From Triparma columacea (lineage: Eukaryota > Sar > Bolidophyceae > Parmales > Triparmaceae), in contig BRYA01000518.1 of assembly GCA_030267965.1 (NCBI GenBank), positions 1 through 11,003 of the forward strand: DNA of 11,003 nt, given 5' to 3'. Below the pieces are notes generated by a model. That model saw only the letters and a program-made list of their open reading frames with translations, had not been told where the DNA came from and did no database searches. A program made the translations under genes and the position numbers. Below, in pieces: positions 1-8,800 of this stretch. Each line of letters opens with the position of its first letter. Positions within the stretch are counted from its first letter, which is position 1.

Positions 1-1
1 C

Positions 2-190
2 CAGCTCAAGCACTGGAGGGAACACAAGGTGCAATGCACGGGACCACTGAACGAAAGGGGGGAGAGTGAGGCGATGGTCAAGAAAAGATCCAAGACAGGG
101 AAGGGAGCGGCGGCGGGAGGAGTGGATGTGGGAGTAGCGGAAGGGGCAGGTGCGGCGGGGAAGAATGGCAAGAAGGGCAAGAAGAAGTGA
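2..190 (+). CDS. MYND zinc-finger protein, C-terminal end only (5' truncated by window)
   Basis: The frame open from base 2 reads 62 residues to TGA at 188-190. It begins QLKHWREHKVQC, which matches the last part of a MYND zinc finger: the H-x3-C pair (His8, Cys12 of the fragment) would be the final zinc ligands, and the leading Gln normally follows the C-x3-C pair, which lies outside the window. MYND fingers are protein-protein interaction modules. After the finger comes a low-complexity tail rich in Lys, Gly and Ala that ends in KNGKKGKKK, a basic tail that could act as a nuclear localisation signal or bind nucleic acid (inference). The finger lying this close to the stop suggests a C-terminal MYND domain, but the rest of the protein and its function cannot be seen. 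No canonical AATAAA is found within 140 bases after the stop. Confidence 0.72.
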   Translation, partial: QLKHWREHKVQCTGPLNERGESEAMVKKRSKTGKGAAAGGVDVGVAEGAGAAGKNGKKGKKK

Positions 191-332
191 ACGAAACAAT
201 ACAGTACTGCGGCGGCTACAGTACTACGTCGATCAGCAATTTTTCAGACTTCGATGTACATCAAATCGCTTATTTTTTACCACATTTGAAGCAAAACATA
301 AAGCAATTCCAGTTCATTTTTGATGTCCTTTG
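191..332. other. Short AT-rich spacer between MYND gene and SbcDC fusion gene
   Basis: This 142-base spacer must hold the 3' UTR of the upstream gene and the promoter/5' UTR of the next one. It is clearly more AT-rich than the flanking exons. I see no convincing TATA box. A stop codon at 321-323 in frame with the next gene means the ATG at 333 is the first possible start in that frame. Confidence 0.5.
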
Positions 333-471
333 ATGTGGATCTTAATTCCACTGTTTAACGCAATATTAACCACATTTCCAATAATTACACATTCGTTCAA
401 TGTTCCTCATCCTCAAATAAATCACTTAGAGCGTGGAACAAAGCCAGCAGACAATTATCTATTATTCTCAG
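333..471 (+). other. Exon 1: candidate N-terminal targeting presequence of the SbcDC fusion
   Basis: This exon encodes 46 residues plus one base. The N-terminus is hydrophobic (MWILIPLFNAILTTFPII) and is followed by THS then Phe, which fits the -3/-1 rule for signal-peptide cleavage. Phe at +1 is characteristic of plastid-targeting bipartite leaders in diatoms and relatives. The exon ends LLFS plus G, which joins the exon 2 start to make LLFSDLHV, the expected first metal motif. That exact fit is the main support for the splice. The targeting reading is inference from a short leader. AATAAA at 416-421 lies inside this exon and could instead serve the upstream gene. Confidence 0.5.
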
Positions 472-3400
472 GTAAAAAGGCGACTTTCACTTTCAAGATT
501 ACTACCCATTTTAAACACAAATACGAACATCACGACTACATTTTGATACCACATCGTAATATTATATATCTACACTCAAGATACACAATTTGCGTACTAA
601 AAAGACACACTACAGACACTATAAAGACACACTAAAACAACTAACCTCTCTTCTCCCACCAACACACCTCACTAACAAACCCCCCATACACCCTCCATAC
701 ACATACACCCCCACACACACAACCCCAGACCTTCACGTATCACCCTCAACACTCCCACAATGTCTCCTTTGCCTCTCCCACCTCTCTCAAGTAGCCTCAA
801 CAAAGCCCTCCACCTCAATCCTTTTCCTAGGTGACTTCTACCACACCAGGGGTTCCCTGGACGTTCGCTGCCTCAACGCTATCTTCCCGAAGGTTAAGGA
901 GATCGCGAGTAGGAACAAAATTTACATGATACCTGGGAACCACGACGTTGTTGACTTTCACACAAGGTGAGAGAAAGAGGGGGATGGGTGGGTTGGGGGG
1001 GGGTGGGGGGCAGAAGAGGGGTAAAGTAGAGTCGCTTAGTAGAGTCGCTGAGTAGAGTCGCTTAGTAGAGTCGCTTATATCTATAAAGTTTACCCCCCCC
1101 CCCCTCCCCCCCAGGCAGACCTCCCTCGATGTGTTCTCCAACCTTCCAAACGTGACGATAATAAAGTCCCCCTCAATCCTCCACACCTGCGGTATAATCC
1201 CCTACAAACGATCCGGTATATCCTCCGATATATCAACCCTATCAACCGTACCCGGTCTAAATGCTATGTTCATACACGACGATTGTCGCGGTTACGTAAT
1301 GTCCGGTAACCTTCGTTCCCAGAGCGGCCTCGACCCCTCAACCTGGGACGGTTGGTGTGGTAGCGTATGGTCAGGGCACTTTCATAAACCCCAAGGTGAG
1401 GGGGAGGGGAGGGTTAACTACGTAGGCTCACCTTACCAGGTAACAGCTGGTGAGGCCGGTGAACGTAAGAGGTTCGTTTGGCTTGACGGTGATTTCAATT
1501 ACAACGGTAGCGTATGGTTGCCAAGGTTCGGGAGGGAGTACCACGTTGGTGAGGGTGGGGGGGGGAAGGCTATGGAGGGGGACGTTGTTACACTTACGGT
1601 GGGGGAGGGGGAGGAGGGGAGGATTGGGGAACTTAGGGAAAGTTACGAGGTGAGAGGGAATGGATGGAAGCGAAAGAAATATAAGAGACTCTACCTTACC
1701 CCACTTCTGCCCCCACCCCCACCCACCCACCGTCGTTCTTAGGCAAAAGGTGTCTCGCTCCGTGTAAAGTTAGCGCCCCTCCCCCCCCCATCCTCCTCCT
1801 CCCCCCCCCCCAATGCTCCCCCCCAAGTAACCGGCAGGTCCCCCAGTTCAATGCTAGAGTCTTACCTCTCAACCCAAGGCTCAGTTAACGCCTCGTCGCC
1901 CATAAACCACACGGGGGTAGAGACCTTAGCAATCTCCGTCCTCTCTAACATAACGTCTTCAACTAACTTAGCAGAAACGCAGTTAGGGGAAGGCATTCAA
2001 ATGGAGAGTGTCACGGTTGAGGGGTTCGCAAGCTTCAGGGGTAGGGCTATTCACCCCCTAGGGGGGAGGGGGGTTGTGCTGGTTAAGGGGGGGGGGGAAA
2101 TTGGGAATAGGACGTTTGGAAGGTAAGGGGGGGGGAGATGGAAGGGGGAAATCATTTTATTTATCAACTCACACACACACGACACGCTCTTTCACACCTT
2201 GCGCTCTATCTCTCTCTCTCTCTCTCTTCCCTTAGCAACGGTTCTGGTAAAACGAGTTTACTAATGAGTAGTTTCTGGGGTCTCACCGGTACCATGGACG
2301 CCCGTCCCACCCCCCAAGAAAGCGTCAACGACGTCGTTCACACCCTCTCCCCCGCGGCCGAGGTTAACGTAACCTTCAAACTAGGGGGGAAGCATTCCTG
2401 GGTATCAAGGAGGAGAGGGTCGAAACCTCACCTTAGGGCTAACGTGGGGGGGGAGGACGTTACGATGCAAACGCAGGGGCAGACGCAGTTGGAGCTGGAA
2501 CGGAGGCTCCCTGGGGCTTCCGTCCTTCGGAGGTGCGTATATCTTAACCAGCATATGGAGGGCGACCTACTCAAGTGCACGACTGGGGAGATGGCTGGGG
2601 TCGTGGGTGGGATAACTGGGGTGGAGGCGTTTAAGGAGTGCAGGAAGGTGGCGGGTGAAAGGGGGAGAGATGAAAGGAGGGAGAGAGAGGGATTGGAGAG
2701 GGTAAAGGGGGTCAGGGAGGGGGACCTTAAGGCACTGAGGGGGAAGGTTGAAAGAGGGAGGAGAAGGATGGAGGAGATGGGGGGGGAGGGGGGGGGGGGG
2801 GAGGAGGTGAGAAACTGAGAGCGATCCGGATAGAGCCGTGGGTGTGGAAGCCTAGACGAACGGATCTTGCTAACTTATCTACTAACACAACGAAACCCCC
2901 TTTCCAACGCTCTCGTATTAGGAATTTGAGGAACTGGACGTAAAGGCCATGTACGAGAAGGTCGAGGCTTGCACCTCCCGCCTCAACTTGGTTCGATCCT
3001 CGGTAGATACCGACCCCCCGACGCTCGAAGCTAGGGGGGGCGTCGAGGAGGCTGAGCGACAGGTCGCAGAGGGGAGGACGAAGCTTAGGGTCTGTAAGGC
3101 GGGGCTGGAGAACGCCTTGGGGAGGAGGGGGTGGGGAGGGGGGAACGAGAGCGGGGAAGGCGTGTGCCCGACGTGCGGGCAGGACGTTAGAGGGGAGAGC
3201 AAGGAGAGGTGAGAAGAGGGGAGGAGAGAGAGTAGCCGACCGACAACATTTTTGCAAAAACAAAAACGCATCGCTGACACTCTCGTATCGCAGGGTTGAA
3301 GAGGTTGTTAAGAGGGAGGAGGAGGAGATCAAAAGGCTCAAGGGTGAAGTGATTGCTTTGGAGGGAGTCGTTGAAGGGATGGTCGAGGAGGGGAGGGAGA

Positions 3401-4560
3401 GGCAGAGGGTACTTACGGAGATTATGAAGGGGTGGGAGGGGAAGCTGGAGGAGGCAAAGGGGGGATTAAAGGTTGCGAGGGAGGAGTATGAAGCGGGGCT
3501 GGATTCGCAGGCTAAGAAGAAGGAAGTGGTTGGAAGGAGGGAGGAGAGGGAAAGGGAGCGAGAGTTTTTGAGGAGAATTTTGGAGGAAGATGAGAGCAAG
3601 ATTAAGGAACTCGAAGAAGGTGAGAGAATGAAGGAGAGAAAAAGGTCACCTATTTCGTTTCTCGTTTCGACAATTCTAGTCGGCAAACTTACACTACACT
3701 ACCGCACCCTTCCTTCGATTATCGCAGAGCTTCTCGGCATTCGCTCTTCCATCGCTTCCTGCTTATCCTCTGAGTCCACTTGGGCTTCCTTGGAGAAGGT
3801 AAGTCGGGTGCTCAAAACGCAAAGCTATCATAAACGCAAGTCATCTTGCTCATCCGCTAACGCAATCCTTCGCTCCCCCCACCACCCTCTTGCTCAACCC
3901 CCCCCCCCCCCCTCCCCGCCACCCCCCAGCTCTTCTCCCCCCGTTATATCCAAGCCTACGTCCTTACCTCGGCCCTATCAGAGCTCTCCTACCTCACCTC
4001 AAACTACCTCTCCGACCTCTCTGAAGACACGCTTCGGCTGAATTTGAAGATGGGGGAGAACGGTGTAATCTCCCGTGAAGTCTTGGCCCTGGAGAAGAGC
4101 GTATGGGGTAAAAGGACCCTCGCGACCTTGTCGGGGGGGCAGTGGAGGAGGGTAAGCCTGGCACTGACTTTGGCCTTCAGGGAGCTCTGCTGGAACTGGG
4201 GCGTTTGCAGGAGCGACATGCTGGTTATGGACGAACCCATGACGCACCTAGACAGGTCCGGGAGGAGGGCGTTGGCGAGGGTTTTGAAGGGCATGGTCAG
4301 GGAGGGGAAGGTAGGGACTGTGTTCCTCATCCTACAAGACTTGGCGGGGGAGGAGATGGAGGAGGTGAGGGCGGAGGAGGGGGCGGAGAAACAATTATGT
4401 GACAAGGTCCTTCGCGCTTCGCCTTGTGCTTAGTCTCCCGCTTAATGTGCACTCTCTAACCCAAAAAAAACCCCACCCAACCCAGGACTCAGATGAGATC
4501 GACGTAGTTTGGGGAGGTAACACCGACGAGGAGGGAAGTAAGGTGCTCGTAGATCAATAG
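333..4560 (+). CDS. Fused SbcD-SbcC (Mre11-Rad50 / T4 gp47-gp46-like) DNA-end nuclease-ATPase, 10 exons, 1,018 aa
   Basis: Exons: 333-471, 729-966, 1115-1649, 1743-2122, 2236-2806, 2922-3208, 3294-3619, 3728-3798, 3930-4364, 4486-4560 (3,057 nt; every junction keeps phase). Residues 1-45 are a hydrophobic, signal-peptide-like leader. Residues 46-304 are a calcineurin-type phosphoesterase with its metal motifs: DLH at 47-49 (Asp codon split by intron 1), GDFYH 81-85, GNHD 116-119, IHD 179-181, GHFH 213-216, followed by GSPYQ. Residues 305-390 are a Pro/Ser-rich linker. The ABC ATPase runs from 391: Walker A SNGSGKTS 431-438, coiled-coil arms of about 130 residues around the zinc hook CPTC 703-706, LSGGQ 916-920, Walker B MLVMDE 946-951 and D-loop THLD. 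In bacteria and phage T4 these are two proteins acting as an ATP-driven nuclease on DNA ends and hairpins. The size resembles gp47 plus gp46 rather than nuclear Mre11/Rad50. Exon 1 is the least certain part, and no transcript was seen. Confidence 0.85.
472..728 (+). other. Intron 1 of the SbcDC fusion (257 nt, AT-rich, longest in the gene)
   Basis: The donor is GTAAAA at 472 and the acceptor CCCCAG ends at 728. CTAAC boxes at 641-645 and 672-676 are possible branch points. It is clearly more AT-rich in its first half than the other introns of this gene, which are 85-148 nt. No gene or RNA is recognised inside it. Confidence 0.6.
979..1010 (+). promoter_or_regulatory. G-quadruplex-capable run near the 5' splice site of intron 2
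   Basis: Five G-runs (979-983, 986-988, 990-992, 995-1003, 1005-1010) are separated by 1-2 bases, which satisfies the usual G4 pattern on the strand that becomes RNA. The 3' end of the same intron carries C12-T-C7 (1093-1112), so the two ends could instead pair with each other and bring the splice sites together. Any role in splicing is inference. Confidence 0.5.
1025..1076 (+). repeat. Four tandem copies of a 13-nt unit inside intron 2
   Basis: The unit agtagagtcgctt occurs four times head to tail (1025-1037, 1038-1050, 1051-1063, 1064-1076). Only the second copy differs, ending ctg in place of ctt. The array lies in the middle of intron 2 (967-1114) of the SbcDC gene, between a G-rich 5' part and a C-rich 3' part. 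It is a short minisatellite without spacers, so it is not a CRISPR array. Confidence 0.9.
2169..2227 (+). repeat. CA and TC microsatellites in intron 4 of the SbcDC gene
   Basis: A short (CA)n tract starts near 2169 and a (TC)n tract covers about 2209-2227, immediately before the acceptor CTTAG (ending 2235). The TC tract doubles as the polypyrimidine tract. Both are simple repeats. Confidence 0.8.
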
Positions 4561-4765
4561 GTATAGAAAAAGATTGTGGTATTTCATATAGTTGGGGCAG
4601 CGGATCGTTTTTTATTTTGTTTTTTTGATTTTTTCCTGACGCGCCCTATGAATGTGTCAGACTCCTCCAACAACTCCCCGGTTTTTCCACGCCTTTATTT
4701 TTTCTTCAAATGGTAACGTACGCCAGTATTGGCGCCGCCTTATTCCAATTTTAGAGCACAGATGC
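4561..4765. other. Convergent 3' spacer between the SbcDC and H2A.Z genes
   Basis: These 205 bases separate the TAG of the SbcDC gene from the TAA of H2A.Z. The middle is T-rich (about 4607-4635), as expected of shared 3' UTRs. I find no AATAAA on the plus strand after 4560. The minus strand has two such hexamers (complement of 4694-4699 and of 4611-4616). No further gene is seen. Confidence 0.6.
4694..4699 (-). terminator. Candidate polyadenylation signal for H2A.Z
   Basis: TTTATT on the plus strand reads AATAAA on the minus strand, about 65-70 bases downstream of the H2A.Z stop codon, a plausible distance for a 3' UTR. A second copy lies at 4611-4616. There is no histone-type 3' stem-loop, as expected for a replication-independent variant. 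Confidence 0.5.
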
Positions 4766-5738
4766 TTACATCTTCTTTCCACCCTTGCCCTGGGTGGTCT
4801 TGTTGATGAGCGACTTGTGGATGTGGGGGATAACTCCTCCTCCGGCGATGGTGGCCTTGATGAGGGTGTCAAGCTCCTCGTCTCCACGGATGGCGAGCTG
4901 CAAATGCCTAGGGGTGATACGCTTCACCTTAAGGTCCTTGCACGCGTTTCCGGCAAGCTCGAGGACCTCAGCAGTGAGGTACTCAAGGATGGCAGAAGTG
5001 TAGACGGCGGCGGTGGCTCCGACACGCTGTCCACCCTGGATGGAAGCCTTCAAGAACCTGTGGACACGACCGACGGGGAACTGAAGTCCGGCCTTGCTGG
5101 ACCTGGACTGGGGTGCCTTCTTCGAGGTAGGGGCCTTTCCTCCCTTTCCTCCTGCGGAAACGGGATAGTGTCGGGTTAGGGGTGGGGTGGGGGGTGGGGT
5201 GAGGAGCCGGCGGTGGGGGAGTGGGGCGGAGAAGTGGGCAAGGGGGAAGATTTAGGCCTCCTCCTCATGAGGCGAAGCGGGAACGCACCTTTTCCTCCTT
5301 TTCCGGACTGTGGGGAGGGATGGGAGAGAAATTGTGTGAGAACGAGTCAATTTGTGGGGTAAATCACCCGGTGATAGGTGTGATGACCCCCCTGAACGCC
5401 TAGTTTGGCATAATATTGCCCGGTGAAAAAGCAAAGGCGGGAGCATCCAACGAAAGTCAGTAATTCTGAACCCTATAAGGGGCTGATAAGGGAACTGCTC
5501 CTACGACATGGTTTCTGTGTTGCAATTGTTCACGGATTGAGGGCAAAGATCAATAGACGGCACCCCCTTCCCCTCCAAAATGCCATAAAATAAAGCATCC
5601 CTCCGAATCGAGTGTTTTGAATGAACCGGGGTAATATTTGCACAATGAGGAGAGCGAAATACCTCAAAATATCACTAAGGACGATTAAAATGCTTGTATT
5701 AACCACGAGGGACGAACATAAGTGTTCAGACGTACCAT
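4766..5738 (-). CDS. Histone H2A.Z variant (3 coding exons, 135 aa)
   Basis: Exons on the minus strand: ATG alone at 5738-5736, microexon 5307-5289 (19 nt), main exon 5151-4766; together 408 nt in frame. The tail is M-SGKGGKGGKGGK, a ladder of likely acetylated lysines, then the histone fold beginning [15 protein letters not shown] (28-42). Features that mark H2A.Z rather than canonical H2A are [17 protein letters not shown] (from residue 97) and IPHIHKSLI near 115-123. It replaces H2A in nucleosomes at promoters and regulated genes. Donors are GTACGT (5735) and GTGCGT (5288); the acceptors are ccccacag and ccgcag. The second intron has a CTAAC branch box (complement of 5175-5179). The main exon is certain and the microexon very likely, since it completes the SGKGGK repeat in phase. 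The ATG exon is the best available choice but is supported only by ATG|GTACGT. A TATAAAT directly upstream of it is awkward if that is a true TATA box. Confidence 0.9.
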
Positions 5739-5867
5739 ATTTATAAGTTTTTGTTGGGGTTTGATTTGAACCAAAACCCAGAGCAAAATCCAGAGCAAAA
5801 AGCTCCCACTCCGTCCTCGCCTCCAAAACTAAATTCTCCAAAACCACCACCACACCTCATAAGAGAC
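5739..5867. promoter_or_regulatory. Divergent promoter region, H2A.Z (-) and TRPC4AP-like gene (+)
   Basis: Only about 129 bases lie between the proposed H2A.Z ATG and the ATG at 5868 of the plus-strand gene, so both 5' UTRs and core promoters must share this stretch or extend into the first H2A.Z intron. It contains TTATAA near 5741, which reads TATAAAT on the minus strand, and a small direct repeat of cagagcaaaa at about 5779-5800. No established motif assigns direction. Confidence 0.4.
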
Positions 5868-8800
5868 ATGGGAGCGTCTTCGTCGTCTAATTCCAACAAT
5901 CAAACATCATCTTCTGCCCCCTCACCACCCTCCTGTCCTGCCAGTGTTTCATCTACTTCCTCATACCCTCCAAGAAACGTCCCGGAAAGCCAACATGAAA
6001 TTGTTTCTAGTTCTGCTCAACTTTCTGATGACATTGATTCTGCTACTGCTCCTACAAATCCGTCCGATTCTCCATGTGCTGTTGGTGCTTCGAGTGTGAG
6101 TTCCTCCCCTTCACCAAGTTCCTCGCAACCAACTCGGAGCGGTGGTGGCAGCCCCAATGCTGAGGCCTCTTCTTCTGCTGATATGGTGCGTTCGTCTCCT
6201 CGTTCATCTCCTCAGTCTGACTTCTGCTACAGTGATGGGGAGGTGTCGTTGTCCTCGGTGGATGAGGGTGCTGGAGGGGCCTTGGAGTTGAGTAGGTGAG
6301 ATGTGCCAGAACAAAAAGTTGCACAGCGGCATTAATATCGTGGCGGAGAAGCGATACTCAATTTTCTCGACTGACAAAGAATAACGCAACCACCCCTTCC
6401 GCTACTCAATTTCCTCAAATTGCACACAGGGCTAATACATCTTCAGACTCCATCAATGATAATGATTTGTGGCGGAATATCACCGAGGCGAATGAGACGA
6501 ATGAGTTCTTGGGCATCGGTGCCTCAATGGATGATCGTTCTCGGCAGGTTTCCCCCTCTTCACCTCAGCATCCTCCCCCCCCCAACCCCAACCCTCCCCC
6601 CACCTCATCCTCCCCCGACCTTTCGAGGCAAATCCTTCGCTCTCCCTCTGCGGTCCCCGCCACCAACCCTCCTCCTTCTACCAACCCTCCTCCCTCTCCT
6701 TCCTATCATTCCCTTAAGACTCCCCGACCCCCCACCCCTCCCCTCCCGAGGGCCTCTACTGTGATCACTGTGAACTTCTCAGATGAAAGAACAAACACAA
6801 TTGTACTTTCGAATAGGGCTGCCTCGTTTGAAGCTTCTACCTCTACTGACGACACGGACTTGGCGAGGAGTTGGAAATTTCAAGACAATCCAAAGAGCAA
6901 GGCCCTCGTCCCTGACGAATTTCTGAAATCCGATTGGGTTCACGACGTCCTCAACCCTCCGAGCAAGAAGGTGAGAATGAAGGACAAATCGTCCAAGTGT
7001 GGAATGCCTCGTCCGCTAACGCAACCCTTTCCGCGGCTTCGCTTCTCTCGTCGCTTCATTCACCGCAGCCTAAATTTCTCAAGTCCCTTCCTCTCAAACT
7101 TGTCAAGAGGTCCGTCACAGGAGCCAAGCTCTTCCGAACTCCGCCTAACTACATGGCCACGACCTTCCAGCACATTTCGTCCCTCTCCCCGACGATCACC
7201 AACCAACTCGACACAAAGATGAAGGGCTTAATCTCCGACCTCAGAGACCTCTCGAAGCATCTTTCCTCCCCCCACCCGATCACGCTCAATAGGGTGGCAT
7301 GGGAGGAGGTCGCAAAGGTGGTCAACGATCTTCACAGGCTCGTTGAAATTCCGCAGAGGGGCGTGGACGCGGCCAGAGAGGAAATGACTGCGAACGAGAT
7401 CAAGACGAAGGAGGAGAGAGAGGTGAGAACTTTCACCGCTGGGCCCTATCGTATGATACCTCCATTCCTAAAACTTCGCCCTAACCCTCCCTCACTTCGC
7501 TCGTTACAGATGTTCATCGCTCTCGACGGCCCCAAGTTCCTGAAAAGAATCATAAGGCAGCACCCCACCATCAAGGACGCCCGCAAGATCTTCAAAAGCA
7601 ACATCAGCGAATTTGCCCGCTGCTACAATGACACCCTCCTCCTCCTTCGAGAGCTGTGCTATATAAACCCCGAGCTGTCCGACACGTTCGAGACGGACTT
7701 TATAGTTTACCTCTTCACCATGCTCCACCACAAGGACGTCTTCGAGCATACCATCGGGCTCATCGAGGAGGTCCTCTCCCTGCAGCCCCCCTCCAACCTC
7801 TTCTTCGTCGGCGAGGTCCCCGAGCTTTTCTCGCTCCTGCAGGACTTCTCCTGCAAGCAGATGGGACACTTCTGTCGCATCCTGGCCCTCCTCGTCTTCG
7901 AGCCTGAGGACAGGTACCTCATGGAATCCTCGACAGTTTTGAAGTCCGTGGAACTATTGCAGCTTCGGAGGGATCGCCAAGGACGGATAGCCAGCACCAT
8001 CGACCGAAACCAAGCTGTCGTCCTCGCAGGTAGGACGGACCTTGTCCCCAGGCTGGTTTCGCTGCTGAAGATTTTGAACTTCTGCCCCCCCATCTCCCAG
8101 CGTGGCTCCTTTCACATTATTGGCCACGTCCCACCCATCTCCGAGCTTCTCATGAGCCTCATTGGCCTCAACGAGATCAAAAATTGGGACGATATCGATC
8201 GCCTCTTTGAGCTCGCAAAGAAGGCAACTCCTTACGCCGGTGCTCCTCCCAGTGCCTCAACAACCACCCCGGTATCCCCGGCCCCAGCTTCCCCCGCTCC
8301 TCCGACCCCTTCCCCCACAATTTCATCGCCGTCGATGTCAGATTCCTCCTTTCTCGGTGGAGCGGCCTCTCCCGCAGCCACCCAAACCCCCTTCTCCCAT
8401 ATCCCTCCTGCCCCAGCCACGCGGAACTCCGTCGCAGACATGCTCGAGAGCCTGGCCCCTCACTTTCCTGACCGCAACAGCCTCAGTGTGATGAACCTCG
8501 CCTTCGTAGTGAGAATCTACAACGCTGCTCAAAGAGCTGGCGTTCTCGATGCCGATGCCCCGATAAGAGAAAGCGACCAGTTGCATGGAATTGAATCGCG
8601 CCTCATGGACAGGATGAACGACCTCCAGAGGTTACGGAGACAGCCGCAAACGCCTGATAGGGCCGCCGACGAATTACAATTTAATGCCCTCATGCTCGCA
8701 CAGTATCAGGTGGAGATTTTGTTCGTCCTGTGCACCATCCTCGGAGGTCGGCGAATGATAGACATGCAGCGTAAGGTGAGAATGGGTGAAAAGCAGGAAG

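Noticed and set aside
1025..1076. CRISPR array
   Set aside because: The 13-nt units are directly adjacent with no spacers, in a eukaryotic intron; this is a minisatellite.
827..1186. 119-codon minus-strand open frame
   Set aside because: It is antisense to the phosphoesterase exons and an intron, with long Pro runs from the G tracts; there is no recognisable domain.
1851..2126. A separate small gene of 91 codons
   Set aside because: It is in phase with 1743 without a stop, ends by running into the donor GTAAGG at 2123, and joins in phase to the Walker A exon.
2727..3686. 319-codon open frame on the minus strand, rich in Ser, Leu and Pro
   Set aside because: It is the antisense of the Glu/Arg/Lys/Gly-rich coiled-coil exons; purine-rich sense codons leave few antisense stops. 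It runs across three introns of the sense gene and has no domain signature.
333..4560. Ordinary eukaryotic Mre11 and Rad50, or a bacterial sbcDC operon
   Set aside because: Size, the short coils and the GSPYQ and FYHTRGSLD motifs fit SbcCD/gp47-gp46 better than Mre11/Rad50. Nine phase-preserving introns rule out a bacterial operon or contamination.
4652..5179. 175-codon plus-strand open frame opposite H2A.Z
   Set aside because: It is the antisense shadow of a highly conserved histone exon; its Gly/Ser/Leu-rich translation has no independent support.
5252..5446. 64-codon minus-strand frame overlapping the H2A.Z microexon
   Set aside because: It reads the microexon in the wrong frame, losing the SGKGGK histone tail, and crosses both the acceptor and donor sites.
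7504..7869. 121-codon minus-strand frame rich in Glu and Leu (also 7707-8093 and 9442-9900)
   Set aside because: These are antisense shadows of the conserved TRPC4AP-like core exons, whose sense translation matches a known family.
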